34,268 bases of DNA from Candidatus Woesebacteria bacterium RBG_13_46_13 (lineage in GTDB: Bacteria; Patescibacteriota; Microgenomatia; UBA8517): positions 142,880-177,147 of the forward strand of contig MGFR01000001.1 in assembly GCA_001791995.1 (NCBI GenBank). Direction: 5' to 3'. The translations under genes were made by a program, and so were the position numbers. How positions within the stretch are numbered: the first letter of the stretch is position 1; every line of letters starts with the position of its first letter. Shown in pieces: positions 7,208-16,589 of the stretch. Under the pieces are notes generated by a model. The model did not search any database. It worked only from the letters and a program-made list of their open reading frames with translations, and was not told the DNA's origin.

Positions 7208-8056
7208 ATGAAGAAGATCGGGACAGCGCTGGCGGTATTGGTCATTGTCATGTTGGTAGTCTTGGCAGCCTTCTTTCTAATCGGCTATCTTCGGCCCAAA
7301 AGCGCGGGACTTTTGATTCAAACCAACCCCTCGGCTACTGTTTTTATCGATGGAGAAGAGGTCGGTAAAACCCCCTACGAGGGTACTCGTGCTCCCGGAG
7401 AGGTGGTTATCAAGCTCGTACCTATATCTACGGATAAGCCCCTGGTGCCCTATGAAACGAGGCTAACCTTAAGCTCTAAAATTCAGACCACAATCAACAG
7501 AGATCTGGCCGAGTCGGAGGAGGCATCGGCCGGAGAGACGGTTTCTTTTGAGAGGGTGGGCGGGGCCGAGGCACCCTTGGCGATTGTGGCAATTCCCGAC
7601 AGCGCCCAGGTTTCTCTGGACGGACAACTGCGGGGTTTTGCTCCGTATAAGACTACTTCGTTCCCGGCGGGAGACCACGAGATAACCGTTGCGGCCCCAG
7701 CTTTCCTGGAAAGAAGCGTTAAAGTCAGAACCATTAAGGGTTATAAACTGACCCTTGTTGTTAAACTGGCTCCTTCTGGCCAAGCGCCAGAGCCGACCCC
7801 GACGTTCGAGGAGGTTCAGGTAAGCATGGTTGAAATCCTGGCAACCCCGACGGGGTTCTTGCGAGTCAGGGCCACCCCGGCCACCGGAGGAGAGGTTGTG
7901 GCTGAGGTCAAACCCGGGGAAAAATTCCGCTATTTGGAGACGGACGAGGCTACCGGATGGTTTAAGATAGAATACCAAAAAGGCAAAGAAGGTTGGGTGT
8001 CTAATCAGTACGCCAAGAAGATCGAAGCTCAGACAAACGAGGAAACCCCTCCGTAG
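7208..8056 (+). CDS. PEGA-domain membrane protein with C-terminal bacterial SH3 domain
   Basis: Start MKKIGTALAVLVIVMLVVLAAFF (TM); 'GLLIQTNPSATVFIDGEEVGKTPYEGTRAPGEVVIKL' and 'AIVAIPDSAQVSLDGQLRGFAPYKTTSFPAGDHEITV' PEGA repeats; 'FLRVRATPATGGEVVAEVKPGEKFRYLE...WFKIEYQKGKEGWVSNQYA' SH3b. Confidence 0.88.
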   Translation: MKKIGTALAVLVIVMLVVLAAFFLIGYLRPKSAGLLIQTNPSATVFIDGEEVGKTPYEGTRAPGEVVIKLVPISTDKPLVPYETRLTLSSKIQTTINRDLAESEEASAGETVSFERVGGAEAPLAIVAIPDSAQVSLDGQLRGFAPYKTTSFPAGDHEITVAAPAFLERSVKVRTIKGYKLTLVVKLAPSGQAPEPTPTFEEVQVSMVEILATPTGFLRVRATPATGGEVVAEVKPGEKFRYLETDEATGWFKIEYQKGKEGWVSNQYAKKIEAQTNEETPP

Positions 8057-8964
8057 ATTATCCAGACAACCATTCCCATCCATAAAACAACGGAGGTGAT
8101 CAAAGACCTGTCCGTTAACAGTAGCTTTTCCGGAGCCTCGCTTCTGCCTTCAAAAATCAAACTTTCGTATCTCATGATTCCGAAGATAACCACGGGAATG
8201 GTAATCATCATCAATTTGTTGATGGCCGTGGTCCGCGAAATTTCGGCCAAGAAAATCCAGACCCGCATGGTTGCGGGTGGGGACTCGAAGAAGGTGAAAA
8301 GAGCCCAGCTCATCCAGGCTGCATTTCCAAACATGGTGACGTAGGAGTTTAATAGATCCTGTTTGTAGTGGGTGAGGCTTTCCCTGGTGACAAGCGCCGT
8401 TTGCTCGATGACGTTAAGCTCCGCCCTTCTTTTTCCGGCCGCCAAAAAAAGAGCGACCGAGATAACACAGAGCAAAAACCAGACCGAAAGGTGGGCATCG
8501 ATGACGAAGGCTCCGGAGTAGACCCTCATAATAAAACCTGCGGCGATTACCAAGATGTCGATAATTGCCAGCTTTTTAAGCCCCAGGCTATAGAGGATTT
8601 GGATAACCAGATAGCTTAAGACCATAAAGAAGAATAAGGAGCCCAGGTTCGAGGCTAAGGACAAAGCCGCCAAAGCCAACAGAGCCGAGACTATGATAGC
8701 CACTGGTATGGGCAGCTTTCCTGAGGCAACGGGCCTGTTTTTCTTGATCGGGTGCAGTCTGTCGGCTTTGGCATCGAGGATATCGTTCACGATATAGGCA
8801 GCCGAGGTTATCAGGTTAAAGGCGATAAATGCCCAAAAAACCTTATTAAAACTGGCTTTCGAGAACAGCTCACCGGTAAAGATTATGGCGGCAAAAAGAG
8901 CTAAATTTTTAACCCAGTGAAGAGGTCTTGCTATGCGGATGATTTCGGTCGGTAGGTTAGCCAT
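8029..8964 (-). CDS. UbiA-superfamily prenyltransferase, resembling decaprenyl-phosphate phosphoribosyltransferase
   Basis: 'IARPLHWVKNLALFAAIIFTGELF', 'NDILDAKADRLHPIKKNRPVASGKL' (NDxxDxxxD), 'GKRRAEL', multi-TM. Confidence 0.85.
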   Translation of the reverse strand: MANLPTEIIRIARPLHWVKNLALFAAIIFTGELFSKASFNKVFWAFIAFNLITSAAYIVNDILDAKADRLHPIKKNRPVASGKLPIPVAIIVSALLALAALSLASNLGSLFFFMVLSYLVIQILYSLGLKKLAIIDILVIAAGFIMRVYSGAFVIDAHLSVWFLLCVISVALFLAAGKRRAELNVIEQTALVTRESLTHYKQDLLNSYVTMFGNAAWMSWALFTFFESPPATMRVWIFLAEISRTTAINKLMMITIPVVIFGIMRYESLIFEGRSEAPEKLLLTDRSLITSVVLWMGMVVWIIYGGVSSFV

Positions 8965-10007
8965 ATAATAAGACCGCCGACGGCCACTGCTACACCGACA
9001 ATTGTATAGAACTTGGAGGGAGTATTCAAATTAAGAGCAATCACCCCGAGAGCGGCAGTTAAGGCCCAGTAGAAATAGGCCACTTTGGGCTTACTCCAGC
9101 CTGCATCCAGAAGCCTGTGGTGCAGATGGCCCCGGTCTCCCCAGACTGGAGACTTCCCCGCCAGAATGCGTCGCACAATAGTATAGCCGGTATCTACCAG
9201 AGGGATTCCCAGAACCACGATTAAGGTTCCTACTTTGGTTGTCGAAAGAATGGAAAGAACAGCCAAAAGGTATCCCGCCAAAGTTGCCCCTCCGTATCCC
9301 GGCATGATTTTTTGCGGATAAATATGCCAGGGCAAAAAACCCAAAAAAGCCCCTGCGGTAACTGAGGCTAGAATTATTACCGGCCATTGGGTAATATCCG
9401 CCGAGAATCTCAGGGAAAGAGCCGCAATTGTGGCCGCAGCTATGGCTACCACCCCGGTTAGCTGACCGTCGATACCTTTGGCTCCCATATTGAGCATGTT
9501 CATCATGAAGGTAATCCAGAACAGGGCGAAGATATCCGAAAGAATCCAGATGGCGTGCTGGCTTCCCAAAAAGTTAAAAACGATCTGTGGGTGGGAAAGA
9601 TCAATGGTTCCGTTGAAAGGATTTGAAATAAAGGCGATGCCTATTCCGGCTGCGATTGGAGCGGCCGCGGCCAGAAATCCCGTCAATAGCCTCAAGTAGG
9701 GATTGAGATTGTATTTATCGTCCAGAAAACCCATGACGGCGATTAAAGCCGCTCCAGCCAGAATTCCCCTTAAGTGTTTATCCAAAGGTAGAAAGACAAG
9801 CGAGGCAACAAGAATTGCCGCGAATAGCGCCAGGCCTCCGCCCCTCGGGGTCGGCCGGGTATGGATTACTTTGGGGTGTTTGTGTTTTGCCGGGTCATCG
9901 ATTATGCCCAGCCGGCTGGCGAACCTGATAATGACTGGGGTAAGGCAATAGGCAATTAGTCCGGCCAGGATCGCGGGGAGGAAAACAAGGTTAGAAAGAC
10001 TAGGCAT
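8931..10007 (-). CDS. WecA/TagO-like undecaprenyl-phosphate sugar-1-phosphate transferase
   Basis: Likely start MPSLSNLVFL at 10007; 'HPKVIHTRPTPRGGGLALF', 'GFLDDKYNLNPYLRLL', 'GKSPVWGDRGHLHHRLLDAGWS' (HxHH). Confidence 0.9.
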   Translation of the reverse strand: MPSLSNLVFLPAILAGLIAYCLTPVIIRFASRLGIIDDPAKHKHPKVIHTRPTPRGGGLALFAAILVASLVFLPLDKHLRGILAGAALIAVMGFLDDKYNLNPYLRLLTGFLAAAAPIAAGIGIAFISNPFNGTIDLSHPQIVFNFLGSQHAIWILSDIFALFWITFMMNMLNMGAKGIDGQLTGVVAIAAATIAALSLRFSADITQWPVIILASVTAGAFLGFLPWHIYPQKIMPGYGGATLAGYLLAVLSILSTTKVGTLIVVLGIPLVDTGYTIVRRILAGKSPVWGDRGHLHHRLLDAGWSKPKVAYFYWALTAALGVIALNLNTPSKFYTIVGVAVAVGGLIIWLTYRPKSSA

Positions 10008-10014
10008 AGTATTT

Positions 10015-10383
10015 TTAAAAACTCCCCACCAAAAAGATAATCTTGCCAACGGTAATACTTGCCAAGAAAGTAGCAGCCAGGGCTGCAATCACCAGTGTTT
10101 TTTTGGAGAACTCGTCCTTAATAAAGAAAGCCAGGCTCAGGTTAACGGCTGTAATCAAAATAGCCACCAGATTCGGAATAATTAGGGCCAAGGAGCCTGC
10201 CAGCTGTCCGTCTCCCTCTGCCGTTCCGTAGAAAAGCGGAACCTGGGGTGGCAGGTGTCCCCGCAAAAGGAGGACCATGGCCAAAGAAAGAAGGTTAACG
10301 ACTAAGGATGCGTAGACATAATTTCTGAAAGGGATAGCCTCAAGAATCTTCTTGTCGAATTCAATTTTGGGTAATTTAGGCAT
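10015..10383 (-). CDS. Small membrane protein, DUF1648-like
   Basis: 122 aa, three hydrophobic segments, 'LPPQVPLFYGTAEGDGQLAG'; -10-like TAAAAT 9 nt upstream of ATG. Confidence 0.6.
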   Translation of the reverse strand: MPKLPKIEFDKKILEAIPFRNYVYASLVVNLLSLAMVLLLRGHLPPQVPLFYGTAEGDGQLAGSLALIIPNLVAILITAVNLSLAFFIKDEFSKKTLVIAALAATFLASITVGKIIFLVGSF

Positions 10384-10421
10384 TGGCGGCTGATTTTAAC
10401 CGAAAGGCGGCCTTGGAGCAA

Positions 10422-11927
10422 TTATCTGGCGGGCTTTTGTCTTAGAGACCAGATTTCGGCTCCGTCCAGGGTCAAAACAGAGATATATGAGCTTCTTAAG
10501 AGTGGGACGATTTCGGGAAAAGGACCGGCATCCGGCAAAAGAACGATAAACTTCGGCTTGTTTTTTTCCAGAACGGCGGCCTCGTCCTTCCTTGATGAAA
10601 AATCGTTGATGTGGTAGTCGATAACATATTTTCCCGGGGGCAGCCGGCGGGAAAGCGCGTAAATGGTTGAACCGTCCGGTCCCCAGACGAAAACACGGTC
10701 TTTGGGGGTTGAAGATTTAACCAGAAAATCCGCAATCTGGTAGTTGCGGGTAACTTGCGTTCCGAAGCTGTCGAAATACTGGTTTTTGTCGATTTTGCCA
10801 ATGGCAAACTTCACAAACTTGACATAATAAGGGGTGGTCGGATAGTACCAGAATTTATAGTAAACAGGCACAAAAAAGGCGATGGCCAGGGGAATTATAA
10901 CCAGTGATTGCTCAATGGTCTTTTCGGCAAAAAGAACCCCCAGGAGCAAAGATATCGGGGCAACCGCCTGCAGCAGATAGTGGGGATACGGTCTTTCGGA
11001 AAGGGTTGCCGCAAAAAGTGCAAGCATCAGCCAGAGAGTTAGAAACACGAATTGTTTTGAGAGCTTCTTTTTCTTGAGATAAAGAATTACGGCCGTTGCC
11101 AAAACCACGGCACCCCTGACAAGCAAGGGCAGGTTACGTAGCAAAAACGGTTTGGCCACCCCACTCCCTCTCCAGCTGGAAAGGTAGCCGACATTTTGCA
11201 GGAATGCGGCGACGAAGTATTCCTTGAAGGCTCCCGCAAGGTAGTACCAGACAAAACTTAAGGCAATCGGAGTTGCCCAGCCCAATCCCAGGAAAAGGCT
11301 ATTTTTGGCTATTTCCTTGAGAGACGATTTGTTTAAGGCCGAGCTAATTAGCCAGAAGGCGATAATTGCGGGGATATCAAACACCGCAGGAACCTTAAAA
11401 AGTGTCGCTATTGAAAAGAGCACTCCTGCGCCGAAAAGACTCCTGAAGTTGAGTTTACGGGTCAGAAGAACCAAGAAGGCGGCAATTGTCGGGCCGACCA
11501 TGAACATCTCGGCATTGGCGATATTTCCCTCCAAAAGGGGAATTGTGGTTAAGATGGCGAAGATGGCCGTAGCCAGTTTTTGCAGCTTATCTCTGGTGGG
11601 AAAAAGAGCCTTGGCCAAATGCCAAAAGAGAACAATGGTGATTATGTTCCAGAAGGCCAAAATAGCCTTAAACCAGAAGACGTTTCCAGCCACGGCTGCG
11701 GCAAGATAAAGCAGGGGAGGCTTATTGTCATGGATATCCTTATAAAGAGTCATTCCCTGACGAACCCCCTCCCCCAGGGTCAGATAAATCATCTCGTCTC
11801 CGTAGGAGAAAGGCTCGAAAAAGGAAGGAATCCTCAAAACTATAACTGCCGCCAAGAGGATGGCCAGCCAGACAGGAATGTGGGTTTTGCCGATAAAAGT
11901 ATTTAGCCCCGCCCGAATTTTTTTCAT
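10422..11927 (-). CDS. Polytopic GT39/ArnT-like glycosyltransferase
   Basis: Start at ATG 11927 overlapping the upstream stop (ATGA); 'FFEPFSYGDEMIYLTLGEGVRQGMTLYKDIHDNKPPLLYL' typical GT39/PMT N-terminal catalytic loop. Confidence 0.8.
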   Translation of the reverse strand: MKKIRAGLNTFIGKTHIPVWLAILLAAVIVLRIPSFFEPFSYGDEMIYLTLGEGVRQGMTLYKDIHDNKPPLLYLAAAVAGNVFWFKAILAFWNIITIVLFWHLAKALFPTRDKLQKLATAIFAILTTIPLLEGNIANAEMFMVGPTIAAFLVLLTRKLNFRSLFGAGVLFSIATLFKVPAVFDIPAIIAFWLISSALNKSSLKEIAKNSLFLGLGWATPIALSFVWYYLAGAFKEYFVAAFLQNVGYLSSWRGSGVAKPFLLRNLPLLVRGAVVLATAVILYLKKKKLSKQFVFLTLWLMLALFAATLSERPYPHYLLQAVAPISLLLGVLFAEKTIEQSLVIIPLAIAFFVPVYYKFWYYPTTPYYVKFVKFAIGKIDKNQYFDSFGTQVTRNYQIADFLVKSSTPKDRVFVWGPDGSTIYALSRRLPPGKYVIDYHINDFSSRKDEAAVLEKNKPKFIVLLPDAGPFPEIVPLLRSSYISVLTLDGAEIWSLRQKPAR

Positions 11928-13240
11928 CTTATCCTTAAGTACCAAAGAAACTTGAGGCTGCCGAACTGTTTTACTTCATTTTTAGTATAGCCCGGAAGCT
12001 TAACCTCCTCAACCGGACCGCTGGTGATTACCCCGATTCTGTTGATACTCCTGGCATTTTTGCCCTGGGGCAGGCTGGAGACGGTATCCGCTTCGGTCAT
12101 TAAAGCAGTTCCGACATAATAGGGCAGTTTATCCCCGGACAAATAAATCGGCGCAGGGATACCGTAGTATTTGGATTCCCAAAGGTGGTGTGCGGCCGAA
12201 TTCCAGTTGATGAGATAATCGTCTCCCCGCTTGCTTTCGGTCACATAGGCCGCCAGTTCCCTAAAGGGTCGTTTAGTCGGATGGGTGAAGTAGAAAGAAT
12301 CGATAATGATAAACAGGGCAATTACACCAGCCAGGATCGGAAGCGAGATTTTTCTTAAGCCGGAGGCAATAAGCAGCATGGCGGCGGGAATCGTGTAGAG
12401 CATATAGCGGTCGAAAAATATTGCCTGATACTTTTGCGAGATCACCCAAACAGCAATAATTGGAACCAAAAACCAAAAAACAAGAAATAGATTTTTCTCG
12501 ACATCTTTTCCCCAGCGTTTAATGACAAAGGCTGCCAGAACCAGATAGAGCGCCGGCTGGGCAAGCTTGTGGGGAATTCCTTCGGCCAGATATTTATAGA
12601 CCAGGCTTCTAAAATCCGTGAGTGTCGGGGTTCCCAGCCAAAAACCGGTTCCGACCATCTTGGCCTGGTTAAGAAGAGGCATAACCCAAGGTAGGTACAA
12701 GATTGCGATAGCGATAAAGGATTTGAGGATTTGGATGGCGACCTTTTTCTTACAGAAGAAGTATTCTTTGAGAAACCATAGCCCCTGGGGCAAAATGGCA
12801 AAAACCGCAAAATGGTGCGTATAGAGTGCGGCCGCGGTGGTAAGCACATAGAGCTTCCATCTCCTGCTCAGGAAGAAGTAGAAAGACGAGGTGACTGTTA
12901 AGGCCAAAAGCGAGTACATGCGTCCTTCGAAAGCGTAGGTAAAGAAAAAGGGGTTAAAAAAAGTCAGAATTGCCGCGATAGCCCCTGTTTTTCTACTCCA
13001 GAGATTCTCCCCGATCTTATAAACGAAAAATATTGCCAGGATAAAAAAGGCGAAAGAAAGGGCCCGGATGGCAATCTCGGATGAACCGAAAAATCTAAAC
13101 AGCAGGTGCTCGCAGATATTGTATAAAGGAGGCGAAGTATCTCGGGCGATAATTGCAATAATCTGGGGGATGGATTTTTGGGAGAGGATGGCGGAGAAAG
13201 CCTCGTCTCCCCAGAGGCTGGCAGTAAATTGGTTCATCAA
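11924..13240 (-). CDS. Polytopic GT39-like glycosyltransferase
   Basis: 'SLWGDEAFSAILSQKSIPQIIAIIARDTSPPLYNICEHLLFRFFGSSEIAIRALSF' typical of GT39-like family; multi-TM; start could be TTG 13240 or the next ATG. Confidence 0.8.
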   Translation of the reverse strand: MMNQFTASLWGDEAFSAILSQKSIPQIIAIIARDTSPPLYNICEHLLFRFFGSSEIAIRALSFAFFILAIFFVYKIGENLWSRKTGAIAAILTFFNPFFFTYAFEGRMYSLLALTVTSSFYFFLSRRWKLYVLTTAAALYTHHFAVFAILPQGLWFLKEYFFCKKKVAIQILKSFIAIAILYLPWVMPLLNQAKMVGTGFWLGTPTLTDFRSLVYKYLAEGIPHKLAQPALYLVLAAFVIKRWGKDVEKNLFLVFWFLVPIIAVWVISQKYQAIFFDRYMLYTIPAAMLLIASGLRKISLPILAGVIALFIIIDSFYFTHPTKRPFRELAAYVTESKRGDDYLINWNSAAHHLWESKYYGIPAPIYLSGDKLPYYVGTALMTEADTVSSLPQGKNARSINRIGVITSGPVEEVKLPGYTKNEVKQFGSLKFLWYLRIR

Positions 13241-13244
13241 TTAA

Positions 13245-14735
13245 CTATACCTTTTCCGTGACCCGATATTCCAGATACTTGCCCAGCATCAGCCGGGTGT
13301 GGGCGTCCAGTCCGGGAAGTGCGGAGAAGAAAAAGCCGGCCACGGGCATGAGTACAAACTCAAAAGGGATTAAAAGGGCTCTCCAGAGGGGAAATTCTTT
13401 GGGTCGCTTGGGCTTATAAATGTTGTCGATGACTATCATTACAAGCAGGAAAAGAAGGGCCACGGTCAGAACAAAGGAAGAAAGTCTGGGTACGGTATAG
13501 CCCAGGGCGGTTCTGGCAAAGGCCGGATTAAGCAGGGAAGGAATCGTCAGACCGATAGTGATAATAAACCAGTTAACAGGCCACATAAAATGGGCCCAGA
13601 TGGCGAACATCAGTCTCATTGTTTTATCCCAGAAGGGCACCCCGGGGGTTAAGAGGTAGTTTTTGATAATCCAGGGATCATCCGATACACCCCAGGCCCA
13701 GCGCTTGTACTGCTCGTATTGGTTTTTGAGGGTTTTGAAAAAGGACGTCGATTGCGGGGCGTCGGCGTGCAGGGGTAGATAAATCGGTTCAACTTCGACC
13801 CCGCCCCGTTTCTTGTAGTAGGCCTTAAAGAATATGCCCCAATCCTCCGGAATCTTGTCCGGGTCCCAATAGCCCACCTCGTCTAGAAGCTTAAAGGAAA
13901 GCGAGTAGTTTTGGGCATTGATTAGCCTGTCTTTGCGGGGCAATAAAGAAAGATTCCAGATAGAAGAAAGGGTATTGGGAACGCGGGTAATGGCGGGGAG
14001 TTCCCAGATGTTGTTGTAAAACATGACTGCCGGCTGCCAAAAATAGTTATATCTTTTGGGATTATCCAAAAACCTGAAGGTCAGGCAGGCAAAGTGCTGG
14101 GGGTGATATTTATGGTCGGCATCGCAGCTGGTAACCACCAAATAGTTAATATCCATCTTGGCCTTATCTATCAATTTTTCCTTCACCCACAATGCGGCGT
14201 GTCTTTCGTTGGAGGCCTTGCCTACCACTTCGCCGGGAACAAGCGTGTGTACGGTTACAAAAAAATGCGCAAAGGTTTGGCCGAACTTGCTTCTGAGATA
14301 TTTAACCTTTGCGGCCCTATCCTCTTTAGGCTCCTTTTTCTCCATTGCCAGAACTACAATTAGTTTTTTGCGGGGCAGAGTCTGTTCTGCCAGGGAATTA
14401 AATGTTCTCTCCAGAATATAAGCCGGTTCTTTGTAGGTGGGGATGATAACCACATGATGGACCTTCTGCCAGTCGGGAAAGGTTTTTAAGTCCCCGAGCC
14501 AATCGTAAGCAATGGAAGCCTGAATCCTTAAGTGGGAGATGACTGCGGTAATGGCAATTTGCAAGGATTGATAGAACCAGTAAATGTTAAAAATGAGCAC
14601 GAAGTAGGCAACCATGGTGGGAATCAGGAAGATTCCCCAATAGGGAAAGAGGATGATGTTCCAGGAGACAAGCCCCGGGAGTATTTCCAGCAGTCGGTGA
14701 ATTACCCTATCGTGTTTGATTATAAATTCACGCAT
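13245..14735 (-). CDS. Membrane glycosyltransferase family 2
   Basis: 'HHVVIIPTYKEPAYILERTFNSLAEQ', 'VVTSCDADHKY' DxD, 'IPEDWGIFFKAY', 'NQYEQYKRWAWG' QxxRW-like; TM helices at both ends. Confidence 0.88.
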   Translation of the reverse strand: MREFIIKHDRVIHRLLEILPGLVSWNIILFPYWGIFLIPTMVAYFVLIFNIYWFYQSLQIAITAVISHLRIQASIAYDWLGDLKTFPDWQKVHHVVIIPTYKEPAYILERTFNSLAEQTLPRKKLIVVLAMEKKEPKEDRAAKVKYLRSKFGQTFAHFFVTVHTLVPGEVVGKASNERHAALWVKEKLIDKAKMDINYLVVTSCDADHKYHPQHFACLTFRFLDNPKRYNYFWQPAVMFYNNIWELPAITRVPNTLSSIWNLSLLPRKDRLINAQNYSLSFKLLDEVGYWDPDKIPEDWGIFFKAYYKKRGGVEVEPIYLPLHADAPQSTSFFKTLKNQYEQYKRWAWGVSDDPWIIKNYLLTPGVPFWDKTMRLMFAIWAHFMWPVNWFIITIGLTIPSLLNPAFARTALGYTVPRLSSFVLTVALLFLLVMIVIDNIYKPKRPKEFPLWRALLIPFEFVLMPVAGFFFSALPGLDAHTRLMLGKYLEYRVTEKV

Positions 14736-14741
14736 AGTAAT

Positions 14742-16169
14742 TTATTTGCTGCGGGGGAAAAGCGGTGCCTGGGATTTGATTTTGGTTCCCCCGAACTGTT
14801 TTTCGATTGACTCAGCAGTTTCGGGAAGGAAGGGTTTAAGGTTATATGCTATTTGCAAAATTTCTCCAACCAAGCGAGTTAGGACTTTTCCAAGATCAGC
14901 CCCTTTAAGCTCCCAGGGTTTGGTCTCGTCGATGAACCTATTGGCCGCGAATATTTTCTTAATCCAGATATATTCCAGAGCCTCGTTCGGTTTGAAATTT
15001 GCCAGTGCCTGCTCAACCGCCCCATCTAATTTGCTTTCATCTCTCGATACGTGGATATCGGGAACGGATTCGCAGAGCCTGGCAACTCTTGAAACGAGAT
15101 TACCCAGACCATTGGCCAAATCGGCGTTATATGCATCTTTGAGTTTTTCCTCCGAAAAATCTCCGTCCGCAAAGGGTGATACTTTGGCCAGTAGATAATA
15201 CCGTAGGGCATCCGCCCCGTATTTTCCAATAAATTCGTTGGGGTCAATCACGTTACCCAGCGTCTTGGACATCTTCTGTCCGTTAACGGTCAGATATCCG
15301 TGAACGAAAACCGTTTTGGGAAGTTTTAGCCCCGCCGAAAGCAGAAAGGCCGGCCAATAGACGGCATGGAAGCGAGTGATTCCCTTGCCGATTACGTGGA
15401 CATCTGCCGGCCACCATTTTTTGTATTTTTGCTCATCCCAGCCAAAGCCTATCCCGGACTGATAAATATTCAAAGCGTCAAACCAGACGTAGATTTTCTG
15501 CGTAGGGTCTCCCGAAACTGGAACCCCCCAGTTTTTGGCTCGCTCATTGGTTCTGGAGATACTTATATCCCGAAGCGGTTCTTTAAGAAATGCCAAAACC
15601 TCGTTTTTCTTGGTTTCCGGTACGATTTCCAGCTCGCCGGACTTGATAATTTCAACAAGACGGCCTTGATATTTGGAAAGGGCAAAGAAATAATTTTCCT
15701 CTGCGACTTTTTCGAGTTTCTTGCCGGGGTGCTCGAAGCACTCTCCCGCCTCGTCAAGCTCATCAGCCGTATAAAAAGCCTCACAACCTACGCAATAAAG
15801 CCCCTCGTAGGTCTTCTTGTAGATGTCTTTTTCGCAGAGTTTCCAAAGCTTTTGCACCGCAGGGTAGTGGTGGATCCTGTCGCTGCCTTTTTGCCAGGCT
15901 CCAAATTCGGCGTTTAAGGCCACAGCGAGGGTGCGAAAAGCTTCGGTATTCCTGTCGACAAATTCCTGGACGGGAACATTTTCCTTTTCCGCCGCCTGGA
16001 TGTTTTTGACGGCGTTTTCGTCCCCGCCCGAAAGGGACAAGACGTCCTCGCCTAAAGCCTTGTGATATCTGGCGATGCAATCTGTTTGGACAAATTCCAG
16101 GGCGTGGCCGATATGCGGCTTAGCGTTTACATAGGGAATGGCGGCGGTAATATAAAATTTCTTGCTCAT
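14742..16169 (-). CDS. metG: Methionyl-tRNA synthetase (compact, no C-terminal tRNA-binding domain)
   Basis: 'FYITAAIPYVNAKPHIGHALEFVQTD' HIGH; 'VHGYLTVNGQKMSKTLGNVIDPNEF' KMSKS; Zn knuckle region 'YCVGCEAFYTADELDEAGECFEHPGK'. Confidence 0.97.
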   Translation of the reverse strand: MSKKFYITAAIPYVNAKPHIGHALEFVQTDCIARYHKALGEDVLSLSGGDENAVKNIQAAEKENVPVQEFVDRNTEAFRTLAVALNAEFGAWQKGSDRIHHYPAVQKLWKLCEKDIYKKTYEGLYCVGCEAFYTADELDEAGECFEHPGKKLEKVAEENYFFALSKYQGRLVEIIKSGELEIVPETKKNEVLAFLKEPLRDISISRTNERAKNWGVPVSGDPTQKIYVWFDALNIYQSGIGFGWDEQKYKKWWPADVHVIGKGITRFHAVYWPAFLLSAGLKLPKTVFVHGYLTVNGQKMSKTLGNVIDPNEFIGKYGADALRYYLLAKVSPFADGDFSEEKLKDAYNADLANGLGNLVSRVARLCESVPDIHVSRDESKLDGAVEQALANFKPNEALEYIWIKKIFAANRFIDETKPWELKGADLGKVLTRLVGEILQIAYNLKPFLPETAESIEKQFGGTKIKSQAPLFPRSK

Positions 16170-16175
16170 GAGGCT

Positions 16176-16181
16176 ATTTTA
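16176..16181 (-). promoter_or_regulatory. Putative -10 (TAAAAT) 6 nt upstream of metG ATG; leaderless
   Basis: Minus strand TAAAAT-AGCCTC-ATG. Confidence 0.5.
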
Positions 16182-16201
16182 TCGCGCCTGGTGGGGTAAA
16201 G

Positions 16202-16555
16202 CTACTGTCGGATGAACTTTTTTATTCTTTCAGCCCAGACATTGGCCCATTCTTCGGCCTCGACCTGCTTCATGGCCAGGGCAAACCCTGGAGTTTTGGA
16301 AAGGTTTTGAATAACCGCAATTGTGGCACTTGAGACCTTGAGGTTCTCCCTGATATTTGAATAGCTTCTCTTTTTCCTCAACCAATAGGCAACGGCCAGT
16401 CTTTTGGCAAAAGTTTCCAACTCGCTCTCGTTAAAAAAGTCTTTCAGGAAAACCTCAACATCTTTGGGGTCTTTAAAGTCGGCCAAGGTCTGAGCCAAGG
16501 TCTTTATTACCTGATTTTTGAGGATAGGATGCATTTTTCTGTCCGAAATTCTCAT
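16202..16555 (-). CDS. TrpR/YerC/YecD-family HTH protein
   Basis: 'FLKDFFNESELETFAKRLAVAYWLRKKRSYSNIRENLKVSSATIAVIQNLSK' matches TrpR-superfamily architecture. Confidence 0.8.
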   Translation of the reverse strand: MRISDRKMHPILKNQVIKTLAQTLADFKDPKDVEVFLKDFFNESELETFAKRLAVAYWLRKKRSYSNIRENLKVSSATIAVIQNLSKTPGFALAMKQVEAEEWANVWAERIKKFIRQ

Positions 16556-16589
16556 ATCAATTCATTAGAACAAAGCAGCAAGCGAGTGC

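Noticed and set aside
7003-7368. 121-aa plus-strand ORF across tRNA-Cys and the PEGA gene start (also 6975..7196)
   Set aside because: Runs antisense through the tRNA and out of frame with the PEGA protein; 'GGNRTLASRFCRPQRFHFATRPT' is the classic spurious translation of a reverse tRNA.
14094-16080. Numerous 60-183 aa ORFs opposite the GT2 and metG genes (e.g. 15366..15917)
   Set aside because: Antisense to strongly identified coding sequences, no leaderless promoter signal, no recognisable domains.
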